A stretch of 60,524 bases of DNA from Apilactobacillus sp. GTDB taxonomy: Bacteria; Bacillota; Bacilli; Lactobacillales; Lactobacillaceae. The notes beneath the pieces were generated by a model that was not told the DNA's origin, made no database searches, and saw nothing but the letters and a program-made list of their open reading frames with translations. The position numbers were made by a program, and so were the translations under genes. The stretch lies in the NCBI RefSeq assembly GCF_025290035.1, contig NZ_JAMBKT010000004.1, positions 11,485 to 72,008 of the forward strand, read 5' to 3'. Shown here piece by piece: positions 46,135-54,966 of this stretch (position 1 is its first letter; the number at the start of each line of letters is the position of its first letter).

Positions 46135-46761
46135 TTTACCCCAATTCCAAGGGTCATCACGCCATTGGCGAAGAGTAGCTAAGTCTGCTTCAGAGATACT
46201 GCCTTCACTTTGCGCTTGTTCAATAATTGTTGAATAGTTAGTTAGTGTTGCGAAATCGATGCCATCTTCGGTAAAGTTTTGGCGACTGTCAGGTAGTTCA
46301 TATGAGAAGATAGCAACTACTCCGATGACGTTATATCCTTCGTCTGTCAAAGCTTTAGCTGCATTTAAAACGCTCTTACCGGTTGATAATAAATCATCAA
46401 TTAAAACAATTGATTGGCTTTTATCAATACTACCCTCCATTTGTTTACCACGGCCATGATCCTTTGGTTTAGAACGGACATAAATCATTGGTAAGTCCAT
46501 CTTATCTGCGACAATTGCAGCATGGGGAATTCCGGCTGTTGCGACTCCACCGATGACGTCTGCTTTGGGGAATTTATTTTTAATTAATTCAACTAAGCCA
46601 GTTTCAATATGATCACGAACATCTGTGAAACTAATTGTGATGCGGTTATCGGTATAAATGGGGGCTTTAATTCCTGAAGCCCAGGTGAATGGGTCGTTAG
46701 GTGCTAAGGTTACTGCATCAATTTTTAATAGGTCTGAAGCGATTTGTTGTTGAGTATTCAT
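46132..46761 (-). CDS. pyrE: Orotate phosphoribosyltransferase
   Basis: A 209-residue enzyme converting orotate and PRPP to OMP. The PRPP-binding motif is IVLIDDLLSTGKSV, with KPKDHGRGKQMEG as the catalytic flexible loop. The start overlaps the pyrF stop by one base. Second gene of pyrFE, controlled by the PyrR leader. Confidence 0.95.
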   Translation of the reverse strand: MNTQQQIASDLLKIDAVTLAPNDPFTWASGIKAPIYTDNRITISFTDVRDHIETGLVELIKNKFPKADVIGGVATAGIPHAAIVADKMDLPMIYVRSKPKDHGRGKQMEGSIDKSQSIVLIDDLLSTGKSVLNAAKALTDEGYNVIGVVAIFSYELPDSRQNFTEDGIDFATLTNYSTIIEQAQSEGSISEADLATLRQWRDDPWNWGK

Positions 46762-47480
46762 TAGTTTTGTCCTCCATTGAGCGTATTGTAAATGTCTTGA
46801 TAGGTTTTAACGGGGGCATCTGATTGGGTAATACTTCGGCCAACCACGATTCCATAAGCGCCTAGCTGACGTGCTTTTTCAGGTGTTACTACTCTTTGTT
46901 GATCATCTTTGTTGTTATTAGCCAAACGAATGCCAGGATTGATACAGATAAATTCTGCATTCACTTTTTTATGAATAAATTCATCTTCTAAAGCTGAACA
47001 GATGACTCCATCAGCACCGTTGTCATGAGCTAAATTAGCTAAGTGGGTAACTGAATCATCAATTTTGCCGTTAATTTGTTCTTCTTGATTTAATTGTTCT
47101 TCTGAAGTGGAGGTTAATTGAGTAACTGCCAATAATTTAGGAGCGATACTACCACTAGCTTTAGCATCTTCATCAAGGCCTAATCTTGCAGCTTGAATCA
47201 TTTTACTGCCGCCCAAGGCGTGAATAGTGGTGTATTGAACATCTAATTGACTGATTTGTTTAGCGGCTTGTTGTACGGTGTGTGGAATATCGTGTAGCTT
47301 TAAGTCTAAAAAGACTTCAATGCCAAGGTCTCTCAATTCGTAAATAATGCTAGGGCCTTCTTTATAAAACAATTCCATGCCAACTTTGACAGCAAGATGG
47401 TCAACGTTTGCAAAAGGTTCTAAAAAAGAGATTGCAGTTTGCTTATTTTTGAAATCTAGTGCAATGAATACTGGTTTCAT
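46761..47480 (-). CDS. pyrF: Orotidine 5'-phosphate decarboxylase
   Basis: A 239-residue TIM-barrel enzyme that decarboxylates OMP to UMP. Catalytic DxKxxD is present in FLDLKLHDIPHTV, and the C-terminal phosphate site is GIVVGRSI. Ribosome site GGAGGA. Preceded by a PyrR attenuator; other pyr genes are not in the window. Confidence 0.96.
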   Translation of the reverse strand: MKPVFIALDFKNKQTAISFLEPFANVDHLAVKVGMELFYKEGPSIIYELRDLGIEVFLDLKLHDIPHTVQQAAKQISQLDVQYTTIHALGGSKMIQAARLGLDEDAKASGSIAPKLLAVTQLTSTSEEQLNQEEQINGKIDDSVTHLANLAHDNGADGVICSALEDEFIHKKVNAEFICINPGIRLANNNKDDQQRVVTPEKARQLGAYGIVVGRSITQSDAPVKTYQDIYNTLNGGQN

Positions 47481-47495
47481 AAGTTTTCCTCCAAC

Positions 47496-47582
47496 AAAAA
47501 AATCGTATAGCCAAGAGGACTATACGACAAATTAGGGTTCACTTATTCCGTTCGTCGATTTACTAGCCTCTCTGGACTAATT
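47496..47582 (-). promoter_or_regulatory. PyrR-dependent attenuator of pyrFE
   Basis: On the minus strand AGTCCAGAGAGGCT (within 47560-47582) is the PyrR-binding loop consensus. Downstream TCGTATAG/CTATACGA plus seven T (47527-47496) is the terminator, just before the pyrF ribosome site. PyrR with UMP would stabilise the first stem and allow termination. Confidence 0.9.
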
Positions 47583-47602
47583 TAAAATCATATGTTGATT
47601 TC

Positions 47603-47630
47603 AATATACGCTTTTTTGTGAATAAAGCAA
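47603..47630 (-). promoter_or_regulatory. Candidate promoter of pyrFE
   Basis: Minus-strand TTGCTT (47630-47625), 16 bases, TATATT (47608-47603), about 25 bases before the PyrR loop. Confidence 0.5.
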
Positions 47631-47645
47631 CCCTAAAAAATTAGG

Positions 47646-47674
47646 TTGCATTAAAAAAAGATTAAGCGTATCAT
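47646..47674 (+). promoter_or_regulatory. Candidate promoter of the 47.7-kb MFS gene
   Basis: TTGCAT (47646) - 17 bases - TATCAT (47669). Confidence 0.45.
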
Positions 47675-47710
47675 TTTATAAAATATCTTGTTTAGATATG
47701 TCAAAAAAAT

Positions 47711-47736
47711 AAGGAACGTCAGCGAGCGTTCTTTTT
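47711..47736 (+). terminator. Hairpin with T run in the leader of the MFS gene
   Basis: GAACG-TCAGCGAG-CGTTC, extendable by AAG/TTT pairs, is followed by five T directly before the GGAGG ribosome site. It may act as an attenuator. Confidence 0.5.
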
Positions 47737-47749
47737 GGAGGAATTGAAT

Positions 47750-48964
47750 ATGGAAAACACGCAAGACCACGCTACAACGAATAAAGCCCAAAAATGGGTT
47801 TTGGCATCGACATCAATTGGACAAATGCTTGAAAGTATGGATATTTCATTCATATCATTCGCAATGTCTTCAATTATTATCGGTTTACACATTAGTACGG
47901 CAGCCGCAGGAATGCTTTCTACGGTAACTACTTTTGGTTCGTTGCTAGGTGGTATTTTATTTGGCCTTTTGGCTGATCGTTTCGGTCGTGTAAGAATTCT
48001 AACTTACACCATTTTCATTTTCGCCATTTCAACTGCCGGGATTATGTTTGCCCAAAATTTCATTACTTTTGCTATTTTACGTTTTTGTGTCGGCTTAGGT
48101 GCCGGGGGTGAATATGGTTCAGGTGTTGCAATGGTAGCCGAATCATTTAAGAAAAAACAATTAGGAAAATCAGTGTCATTAACCACAATTGGTGGTCAAG
48201 TTGGTTCAATGCTAGCCGCTATTTTAGCAGCCATCATGATTCCAACATTTGGTTGGAGATCACTATTCTTAATTGGTATTATTCCTATCTTCTTTGCCTT
48301 CGTGATTAGAAAGAACCTTACAGAAAGCCAAGATTTCGTCGATACAATGGAAACTGGCAAACGTCCTAAGGTATCTGTAAAGAAGTTATTTGCTACTCCT
48401 AAGTTAGCATATCAAACTGTTGCTTTAATCATCATGGTAATTGTGCAAATTGCTGGATACTATGGGTTAATTAATTGGTTACCATCAATTATGCAAAAGA
48501 AACTTGGATTAAGTGTTTCTGGTTCATCACTATGGACAATCGTTACGATTGTTGGAATGAGTTTTGGAATGTTAACATTCGGTGCAATTTTAGATAAAAT
48601 TGGCCCAAGAAAAGCGTTTGGATTATTCCTATTAGTTGCCTCAGTGGCAGTTTATGGGATTACATTTGCTTTCAATGGTTTTACACTATTATTTGCATCA
48701 ACAGTGTTAGGATTCTTCTCTAACGGGATGTATGGTGGATATGGTGCCGTAATTAGCCGTCTATACCCAACAGAAGTTAGATCTACAGCTAACAACTTCA
48801 TCATGGGATTCGGACGTGCGATTGGTGGATTCTCACCAGCCATCATCGGTTTGTTGATGGAAAGCCACTCATTGTTAGTAATTATGGCAATGTTATCAGT
48901 GCTATATCTAATCAGTTTTATTACTATGATGACAATTCCAGCATTCAAGGAATTATCTAAGTAA
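47750..48964 (+). CDS. MFS transporter, metabolite:H+ symporter-like
   Basis: A 404-residue membrane protein with twelve predicted helices. GLLADRFGRVRILTYT is the A motif between helices 2 and 3. GAGGEYGSGVAMVAES and LYPTEVRSTANNFIMG place it in the aromatic-acid/niacin/metabolite:H+ symporter area of the superfamily. The start is ATG at 47750, eight bases after GGAGG; a TTG at 47735 is discounted. The substrate is undetermined. Confidence 0.85.
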   Translation: MENTQDHATTNKAQKWVLASTSIGQMLESMDISFISFAMSSIIIGLHISTAAAGMLSTVTTFGSLLGGILFGLLADRFGRVRILTYTIFIFAISTAGIMFAQNFITFAILRFCVGLGAGGEYGSGVAMVAESFKKKQLGKSVSLTTIGGQVGSMLAAILAAIMIPTFGWRSLFLIGIIPIFFAFVIRKNLTESQDFVDTMETGKRPKVSVKKLFATPKLAYQTVALIIMVIVQIAGYYGLINWLPSIMQKKLGLSVSGSSLWTIVTIVGMSFGMLTFGAILDKIGPRKAFGLFLLVASVAVYGITFAFNGFTLLFASTVLGFFSNGMYGGYGAVISRLYPTEVRSTANNFIMGFGRAIGGFSPAIIGLLMESHSLLVIMAMLSVLYLISFITMMTIPAFKELSK

Positions 48965-48998
48965 TAAGCATAATTTAAAAGAAAATAAACGATTCATG

Positions 48999-49004
48999 TA
49001 TAAT
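48999..49004 (+). promoter_or_regulatory. -10 element before the DMT transporter gene
   Basis: Perfect TATAAT; the -35 (TTAAAA about 18 bases upstream) is weak. The next hairpin begins about 12 bases downstream. Confidence 0.4.
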
Positions 49005-49015
49005 GGATATAAATA

Positions 49016-49047
49016 AAAAGCCTCCCTTTTGGGGAGGTTTTCTTTTA
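49016..49047 (+). terminator. Terminator between MFS and DMT genes
   Basis: AAAAGCCTCCC / GGGAGGTTTTC hairpin with T-rich tail; either ends the MFS transcript or acts in the DMT leader. Confidence 0.7.
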
Positions 49048-49067
49048 CATATTTAGGAGGCGCGAAA

Positions 49068-49985
49068 ATGTTATTTGGGTTAGGGATATTAGCTGGATTG
49101 GTATTGCCAATTCAAACTTCAGTGAATACTAATTTGAAAAATAGAGTCGGTGGATCGCCATTTTTAGCATCAATGCTATCTTTTACGATTGGAACCGTCG
49201 CATTACTATTAGCTACCGTTATTAGTGGGCAATCATTATTGTTTAGCACTAGTTTATTTACCCATCAACCAATGTGGATTTGGTTAGGTGGAGTTTTTGG
49301 GGTCATTGGATTAACCACCAACGTGTTAATTTTTCCATATTTAGGAGCGGTACAAACAGTGATTATGCCAATTGCGGGCCAAATTATTATGGGGATGATT
49401 ATTGATAACTTTGGCTTGTTTGATGCCGAATACCATGGATTTACCCTTTTAAGATTGTTAGGGGTTATTTTACTGATTGTGGGAATTTTGATGGTAGTAA
49501 TGGATCGAAAAAATGGTGATCAAAGTGATAAGGCTAAACAACTACCATGGCAAATTTTAGGAATTGTTGCGGGTATGTTTCAGGCTTCTCAAGCTCCAGT
49601 TAATGGTCATTTAGGGGTAGTATTAAATTCTCCAATTCATGCAGCCTTTATCTCGTTTTTAGTGGGAACGATTATTTTATTTATCATCACAGGATGCGTT
49701 GACCACAGTTATAAAAAGACATTTGATGCAATCGGTAGTGGGAATCCATGGTGGATTTGGTTAGGTGGAGTGTTAGGAGCGATTTTTGTGTTAACAAATG
49801 CCTTCTTAAGTCCACAAATTGGTGCTGGTACTACCGTAGTATTGGTTCTATTAGGTAACTTGTTTGGTAGTATTTTAGTCGATAAGTACGGATTGTTGAA
49901 TTCACCTAAAAAACCAGTTGGCGCAATGAAATACATTGGATTGATTGTAATGTTAATCGCTGTATCAATTATTAAACTATACTAA
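49068..49985 (+). CDS. DMT-superfamily membrane protein, duplicated DUF606/YdcZ type
   Basis: A 305-residue protein with about ten helices in two similar halves. GLVLPIQTSVNTNLKNRVG, PMWIWLGGVFGVIGLTTNV and AGQIIMGMIIDNFGLF in the first half recur as APVNGHLGVVLN, PWWIWLGGVLGAIFVLTNA and LLGNLFGSILVDKYGLL in the second. This internal duplication is typical of fused DUF606 transporters. The start is ATG at 49068 with AGGAGG; the frame upstream to 49029 runs through the terminator hairpin. Confidence 0.85.
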   Translation: MLFGLGILAGLVLPIQTSVNTNLKNRVGGSPFLASMLSFTIGTVALLLATVISGQSLLFSTSLFTHQPMWIWLGGVFGVIGLTTNVLIFPYLGAVQTVIMPIAGQIIMGMIIDNFGLFDAEYHGFTLLRLLGVILLIVGILMVVMDRKNGDQSDKAKQLPWQILGIVAGMFQASQAPVNGHLGVVLNSPIHAAFISFLVGTIILFIITGCVDHSYKKTFDAIGSGNPWWIWLGGVLGAIFVLTNAFLSPQIGAGTTVVLVLLGNLFGSILVDKYGLLNSPKKPVGAMKYIGLIVMLIAVSIIKLY

Positions 49986-50014
49986 AAAAAGAGACCTTGA
50001 TAGGTCTCTTTTTT
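49985..50014. terminator. Bidirectional terminator
   Basis: GAGACCT-TGAT-AGGTCTC with A and T runs, between convergent genes. Confidence 0.92.
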
Positions 50015-50016
50015 AT

Positions 50017-50322
50017 TTACAGATTAAATATCGCGGAAATTAATCTATCAATTAAATAACCCAGGAATAGTCCAGATTCAAATACTATTAGACTAATTTG
50101 ATATTGCTTGTCTGTGAGTGGATAAAACTTTTTACAAGATTCATAAAAGATAAATAAGGCGAGAATAATTGCTGAAGCGAAAAAGATGGTTTGATAGATA
50201 TCTAAAACATCTTTTGAAATAAAAAAAGCCTTAATAAAAATATCAATCAGTTCAAAAATTATTCCAGTTGATAGTCCTAAAATAATCATGTTCTTGATTC
50301 TTTTTGAATTTTTGTGTTCCAC
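50017..50322 (-). CDS. Three-helix membrane protein, unknown function (paralogue of 52841 gene)
   Basis: A 101-residue protein with a basic N-terminus (EHKNSKRIKN) and three hydrophobic helices, about 12-34, 42-60 and 76-98. The start is GTG at 50322, nine bases after AGGGGG. First-helix pattern GxSxGxIxEL is shared with the protein at 52841, which has the same length and layout. No named family recognised. Confidence 0.65.
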   Translation of the reverse strand: MEHKNSKRIKNMIILGLSTGIIFELIDIFIKAFFISKDVLDIYQTIFFASAIILALFIFYESCKKFYPLTDKQYQISLIVFESGLFLGYLIDRLISAIFNL

Positions 50323-50522
50323 GATATATTTCCCCCTAATGAGATGATATCAATTTTGATTATAGTCCAAATTTAGTAACTTATCAGATTATTTAATAAT
50401 TGTTTAATTTTCTTAAGAATAATTTATGAAAGTAAGCACATTTTCCCAATAATTTTTGTTAATTTGTCTATATAATTTTAAATTATTACTATTTAAAATT
50501 AATAGACATAATTATGAATAAT

Positions 50523-50551
50523 AAAAAAACCTGATTAAAATCAGGTTTTTT
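50523..50551 (-). terminator. Terminator of the ABC-2 operon
   Basis: AAAAAACCTGATT/AATCAGGTTTTTT with a two-base spacer, minus-strand T run. The AT-rich bases from 50323 to 50522 upstream of it show no other recognisable element. Confidence 0.9.
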
Positions 50552-50555
50552 TAGA

Positions 50556-51356
50556 TTATCTTTCAGATAAAGTTAATTGCATTCGGTTTAAAATGATCTG
50601 TGTAGCAACAATCATTACGATGGTGATTAAAACGCCAATCCCGATGCTGGTAATATTGAAATTACCATATGCAATACTTCTTATAGCGTTTAATTGATAT
50701 GTAAGTGGATTGATACTAGTAAGCATCTTTAATAATAGTGGTGCATGATGTGGTAATACGTATAGCGTTGGTGCCGCATATGAGACGGGGATGAAAACGA
50801 GAGTAATAATCAAGTCTCTTTTTTGGTATGAAGAAATTTTAGTACTTATTAAAATTCCCAGTGATGACCAAAACTCTAAAATGATTAAAGCAAAAACTAA
50901 TGCGATAAAGTAATAAACAACGTTATAAATCCCACTAGAAAGAATTCCTAATATAAATAGAATAATTGATTGGAAAATAAATCCAAGTGATGGGAAAAGG
51001 CTCATACCGCATAGGTATTGCCAAGGTTGCACCCCGTTTAAGAACTTAATGGCTAATAAGCCATATTGCTTATCGACTGTGGCACGATACATGGCTTGTG
51101 ACATTTGCGTAGTCATAAAGAAAGCCAAAATTCCGATCAATGCGTATTGATTATATGGAATCACGTGTCCTGCGTATTTAACTGAAGAAATATTAGTGCT
51201 CAATGCTAAAACTAACAGTCCATACATCATTACTGGTTGCATTAACATTGAAACTAAGACTCCCTTATTTGTTGTAAATGCGCGCCATTCGTTGTTAGCA
51301 ACGATTAGAATTGATTTTAACCCTAATGAATGATGTCTAAATGTACTAGGATTCAT
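50556..51356 (-). CDS. ABC-2 type transporter permease
   Basis: A 266-residue permease with six hydrophobic segments of the ABC-2 (drug or polysaccharide exporter) type: a hydrophilic N-terminus, then VLVSMLMQPVMMYGLLVLA and ending before a short basic tail. The motif NPLTYQLNAIRSIAYG before the last helix is typical of the family. The start is ATG at 51356 after AAAGGAGC; a GTG at 51365 touches that site. It overlaps the ATPase gene by 11 bases. Confidence 0.88.
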   Translation of the reverse strand: MNPSTFRHHSLGLKSILIVANNEWRAFTTNKGVLVSMLMQPVMMYGLLVLALSTNISSVKYAGHVIPYNQYALIGILAFFMTTQMSQAMYRATVDKQYGLLAIKFLNGVQPWQYLCGMSLFPSLGFIFQSIILFILGILSSGIYNVVYYFIALVFALIILEFWSSLGILISTKISSYQKRDLIITLVFIPVSYAAPTLYVLPHHAPLLLKMLTSINPLTYQLNAIRSIAYGNFNITSIGIGVLITIVMIVATQIILNRMQLTLSER

Positions 51357-52053
51357 GCTTATCACGCTCCTTTAAGTAAGTTTCTCTTAGACTCGCGTTA
51401 GCAGTGAATTCTTTTAATGAACCAAAGAATATTTGTTGATTGTGATCAATAAATAAGACTTTATCTACATATTCATCTAATAGTGTTAAGTCATGTGAAG
51501 AGGCAATCACTAAATTACCATTATCTGAACGTTCTTTTAGATATTGGAATAGTTTTTCTGATGACTCAACATCCAAACCAGTAGTCGGTTCATCTAAGAT
51601 GTAAATATGTGGTTGACGAGCAATTTCACGGGCAATTTGAATTCGTTGTTGTTGACCACCAGATAAATGATCGACGGGTTTGTCTAATAAGTTGTCAATG
51701 TCTAACAAATTAGCGGCTTGTTTGGCGAATTCTTTAGATTCGTGAAAACTAAATCCAGCTAATAGCGGCCCTTGTAAAATATTATCGAATGCTGTTGTAA
51801 ACCAATCGATAATCTGTGTCTGTGGACTGAATCCGGTAATCCTAAATGGATTATCAGCATTAAAGTCCGCCCAATTAATTTCGCCATCAATTATTGGTAA
51901 AACCCCAATTAATGATTTCAATAGTGTTGATTTACCGGCACCATTCGGTCCGATTAATGCAATAAAGTCACCCTTTTGAATCGAAAAATTCAAGTCTTTA
52001 ACCACTACTTGATGATCATAGCCAATATTGGCATTAGTTACTTTAAGTGGCAT
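51346..52053 (-). CDS. ABC transporter ATP-binding protein (ABC-2 system)
   Basis: A 235-residue ATPase with Walker A GPNGAGKST, Q-loop SPQTQIIDWF, signature LSGGQQQR, Walker B IYILDEPTTGLD and H-loop SSHDLT. Coupled by overlap to the permease. Exporter of unknown substrate. Strong AGGAGG ribosome site. Confidence 0.92.
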   Translation of the reverse strand: MPLKVTNANIGYDHQVVVKDLNFSIQKGDFIALIGPNGAGKSTLLKSLIGVLPIIDGEINWADFNADNPFRITGFSPQTQIIDWFTTAFDNILQGPLLAGFSFHESKEFAKQAANLLDIDNLLDKPVDHLSGGQQQRIQIAREIARQPHIYILDEPTTGLDVESSEKLFQYLKERSDNGNLVIASSHDLTLLDEYVDKVLFIDHNQQIFFGSLKEFTANASLRETYLKERDKHES

Positions 52054-52166
52054 ATTCCACCTCCTAAACTTATGGAATGATTAGATTATACCATAATTAT
52101 TAAAATTAGATTAGAAATATGTTAATGCTTTTTAAATTTGCTGTTATAGATGCGATAAAAGCAAAC

Positions 52167-52192
52167 AAAAAAAGCCCGGTTTCGGACTTTTA
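52167..52192 (-). terminator. Terminator of the 52.2-kb secreted protein gene
   Basis: AAAAAGCCCG-GTTT-CGGACTTTTA, stem with one mismatch, T run on the minus strand. Confidence 0.75.
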
Positions 52193-52714
52193 TCTAATTT
52201 TTCCAGGGTATGTTCCAACTAATAGTGCTGGAATATTAGCGTAAACTGGATTCTTGATTCTATTTTTAAGTTGTTTAATGGATTGATTGGCAATTTCCTT
52301 ATTATTGCCTTTTAGCTTTTTAGCAATTTTTTGGACTTGCTCTAATTTTTGATTTGCACGTTTAGAATCGGGTTCATTGATAACCTTTAATTCAGCATTG
52401 ATTAAATTTTTGAGTGCTTTTTTATTAACGTTAATGTTGTAAAAAGTTGTGATTGGATTAACCCATCTTTTCCTCCTAGTTTGCTTACTTTGAATTAAAG
52501 CAGTGGCGCCGTTTCTTATACTTTTTACTTCAATTACACGGTATGTATCTTTCTTTCCAGGAATTTTATAAGCGTATCCGGCACTGGCGAGATGGTTTGT
52601 CCAACTACGATTGTATTTAGGCTTGATATTATTGGCTTGAACCGTGACTACACTTAAAACGACGCTCATTGTTAGAAAAATAATAATAATGATGGATTTG
52701 TAAAACTTATACAT
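52190..52714 (-). CDS. Secreted basic protein, unknown function
   Basis: A 174-residue protein with a signal peptide (hydrophobic 8-25, likely cleavage VQA|NN). The mature protein is very basic. It contains WTNHLASAGYAYKIPGKKDTY, a KQTRRKRWV strand region and a helical Lys/Asn-rich part (about 95-155). No anchor or catalytic motif. ATG with AGGAGG. It joins a set of small secreted basic proteins in this window (31759, 56609 tail); no named family recognised. Confidence 0.65.
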   Translation of the reverse strand: MYKFYKSIIIIIFLTMSVVLSVVTVQANNIKPKYNRSWTNHLASAGYAYKIPGKKDTYRVIEVKSIRNGATALIQSKQTRRKRWVNPITTFYNINVNKKALKNLINAELKVINEPDSKRANQKLEQVQKIAKKLKGNNKEIANQSIKQLKNRIKNPVYANIPALLVGTYPGKIR

Positions 52715-52814
52715 ACCTAATCCTCCTGAAAATTCAATATTTCAATTATAAAGAAAATGACTTTATAATTCAGTTTAATTCCGCGGATTTAATAAATTCT
52801 TAAAAAACAGCAAT

Positions 52815-52842
52815 AAAAAAGACTGAAATATTTTCAGCCTTT
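52815..52842 (-). terminator. Terminator of the 52.8-kb membrane protein gene
   Basis: CTGAAA/TTTCAG core with outer AAAG/CTTT and a T run on the minus strand. Confidence 0.7.
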
Positions 52843-53143
52843 ATAAAATACCTTTTCCTATGAATCCACCTAGAACAATTGAAACATCGAATAGCAAAAA
52901 ACTGGTTAAATACCGATAATTATACTTATAAGGATATTTCCTAACTACTTTTAAGTAAAGATATAGCAATATAACACTAACAATTGATAATGATAAGATT
53001 GACGCAATAAAATAAACTTTAGGACCTATTAAACTTTTGTTTGCCAATGAAAATAAAAAAGTTAACACCAACTCAGCAATAAAACCGATAGAAATTCCAA
53101 TAATTGTGAGAATCACTGAACGGATTATGTTGGGATGCTTCAT
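52841..53143 (-). CDS. Three-helix membrane protein, unknown function (paralogue of 50017 gene)
   Basis: A 100-residue protein with three hydrophobic helices (about 8-32, 43-64 and 80-98) and a basic loop VVRKYPYKYNYR before the last helix. Same length, helix order and GxSxGxIxEL motif as the protein at 50017. ATG with GGAGG. Monocistronic. Function unknown. Confidence 0.65.
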   Translation of the reverse strand: MKHPNIIRSVILTIIGISIGFIAELVLTFLFSLANKSLIGPKVYFIASILSLSIVSVILLYLYLKVVRKYPYKYNYRYLTSFLLFDVSIVLGGFIGKGIL

Positions 53144-53270
53144 TTTTTGCGCCTCCTTACATTTTAACTAATTTGTAACGAATAAATTGTATTTAATTAT
53201 AATTGAAAAATTATAATAATACATTAGCATTTTACTAAAAAAAGATTAAGATTTTCTTAACAAGACAATA

Positions 53271-53300
53271 AAAAATACGACTATAATTAATCGTATTTTT
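53271..53300 (-). terminator. Terminator of the amidase gene
   Basis: AAAAATACGA/TCGTATTTTT, 10-bp stem with a ten-base loop, overlapping the stop. Confidence 0.8.
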
Positions 53301-54165
53301 AGTTGTTGAAATATTTAGCTAAAGATTTTGCAATATCATTAGCAACTGATTGTTGGTATGAACTGGATTTAATATATTTCAAATCATGACTACTGTCCAT
53401 AAATCCCATTTCGCATAAAATGGCCGGGCGGTTATTGTCACGAAGAACATAATAATTACCGATGGAAACGCCACGACTGCTAACGGGGAGGTTATTTAAG
53501 CCATCGTTAATTGTATCGGCGACCTTGTCAGCGTCTGAGTAATACTTATATACCCCGTATCCGCTGGCCTGTCCCATACCGTTATCTGAATTGAAATGAA
53601 AACTAATAAAGAGGTCAGCATGTGCAGATTGCGCAATTTGCGTTCGTTTTTTAAGCGTAACATAGTGGTCAGAGGTTCTAGTTATGATGACGTTCACGTG
53701 TTTTTGTTTTAATTGTGCAGCCACCTTTTTAGCGGTTAATAAAGTATATGTTTTTTCCATATCCTTTTGATCCATGGATAAAGTACCAGAGTCGCCGCCA
53801 CCATGACCAGGATCAATGACGATTGTCTTTTGCGCCAATTGATTTGCTCCTTTGGAATTATAACCATTAACTGATACTAACCATCCAGGAATCCAACCAT
53901 GTTCATTATTATATTTTATGTACCACCAGTTGTGATTTTGTTTAATCACTTTTACTCTCTTTCCATGGGGGATTGCGGTTATAATATGTGATTCATCATT
54001 GGGGTTATTTCTCATAAATAAGTTTTTGGCTTCTACTTTGGGCCACGCAAGAAAGCGCGTAAATTCAATTGTTAGCATTAAGATTAAGATAAACACCACA
54101 ATGATTCGATAAATTAATTTTTTTCTAGGTGTCTTTTTCAATCTTTCTATAATATTATTGATCAA
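53299..54165 (-). CDS. N-acetylmuramoyl-L-alanine amidase with SH3 domain
   Basis: About 288 residues. A single membrane helix (about 18-40) is an uncleaved anchor or signal. A bacterial SH3-type domain (about 44-103, with WWYIKYNNEHGWIPGWLV) is followed by an Amidase_3 domain. Zn ligands are His in VIDPGHGGGDSG, Glu in DMEKTYTL and His in SFHFNSD, and the catalytic Glu is in CEMGFM. It cuts the glycan-peptide bond of peptidoglycan. The start is probably TTG at 54165; GTG at 54174 lies within the ribosome site GAGGTGG. Confidence 0.9.
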   Translation of the reverse strand: MINNIIERLKKTPRKKLIYRIIVVFILILMLTIEFTRFLAWPKVEAKNLFMRNNPNDESHIITAIPHGKRVKVIKQNHNWWYIKYNNEHGWIPGWLVSVNGYNSKGANQLAQKTIVIDPGHGGGDSGTLSMDQKDMEKTYTLLTAKKVAAQLKQKHVNVIITRTSDHYVTLKKRTQIAQSAHADLFISFHFNSDNGMGQASGYGVYKYYSDADKVADTINDGLNNLPVSSRGVSIGNYYVLRDNNRPAILCEMGFMDSSHDLKYIKSSSYQQSVANDIAKSLAKYFNN

Positions 54166-54300
54166 ATTTTCCACCTCGATTATGTAATGTATGTTAAAAT
54201 CAATTATATAACAAATTTTAATATATATCTGATGTTTGATTGTTTCATTAATGAGACTACAATGTATAGATAAATAACCTAAAGATTGCGAGGATTAATT

Positions 54301-54963
54301 ATGAATAACGAATCCAATGCACTACTTTCAATTAGCCACCTAGACGTTAACTTGAAAGATCGTTCATTAATTCATGATTTATCATTCGATATTTTACCAT
54401 CCACACTGACATGTATCACAGGTGAAAATGGTGTTGGTAAGACGACTTTGATAAAGACTATTTTAAAACAATTTAATAAAAATGAACACGTAAAAGCACA
54501 AATTAAGCGAAGTGAAATGCAATATATTCCACAATTAAGACAAATTGATGATGATTATCCATTGACTGTCTTTGATTTTATCGGTTTGGGACTACAAAAA
54601 TCATGGCTACCATGGTTAACTAAAAGAGAAAAACAACAAGTGCAACGCGTCATCGAAATGACTAATTTAAGTGATTTAGCCAATACGCCATTAGGCAGTT
54701 GCTCTGGTGGTGAACAACAACGTGTCTACTTAGCACAAGCACTGGTATCACAACCCAAGTTATTTATCCTAGACGAAAGTACCGCTAGTTTGGATAAGGA
54801 AGCAAAGTTTGTTCTACTAGATGCTGTTAAAAATGTCATCAAACAAACTGATGCAGCTGCGATTTTTATTACTCACGATCCAGTTTTAGTAAAAGAATAT
54901 GGTGATTACGATTTAAATATCGCTAATCAAACTGGTCATATTAATCGCGTGAAGGAGGTCTAG
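54301..54963 (+). CDS. Metal-type ABC transporter ATP-binding protein
   Basis: A 220-residue ATPase with Walker A GENGVGKTT, Q-loop YIPQLRQIDDDYPLTVFDFI, signature CSGGEQQR, Walker B LFILDESTASLD and H-loop ITHDP. The Q-loop/VFDFI pattern and the paired permease suggest the Zn/Mn (ZnuC/MntB) group. The Walker B Glu is followed by Ser rather than the common Pro. ATG at 54301 after GCGAGGA. Confidence 0.85.
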   Translation: MNNESNALLSISHLDVNLKDRSLIHDLSFDILPSTLTCITGENGVGKTTLIKTILKQFNKNEHVKAQIKRSEMQYIPQLRQIDDDYPLTVFDFIGLGLQKSWLPWLTKREKQQVQRVIEMTNLSDLANTPLGSCSGGEQQRVYLAQALVSQPKLFILDESTASLDKEAKFVLLDAVKNVIKQTDAAAIFITHDPVLVKEYGDYDLNIANQTGHINRVKEV

Positions 54964-54966
54964 AGA

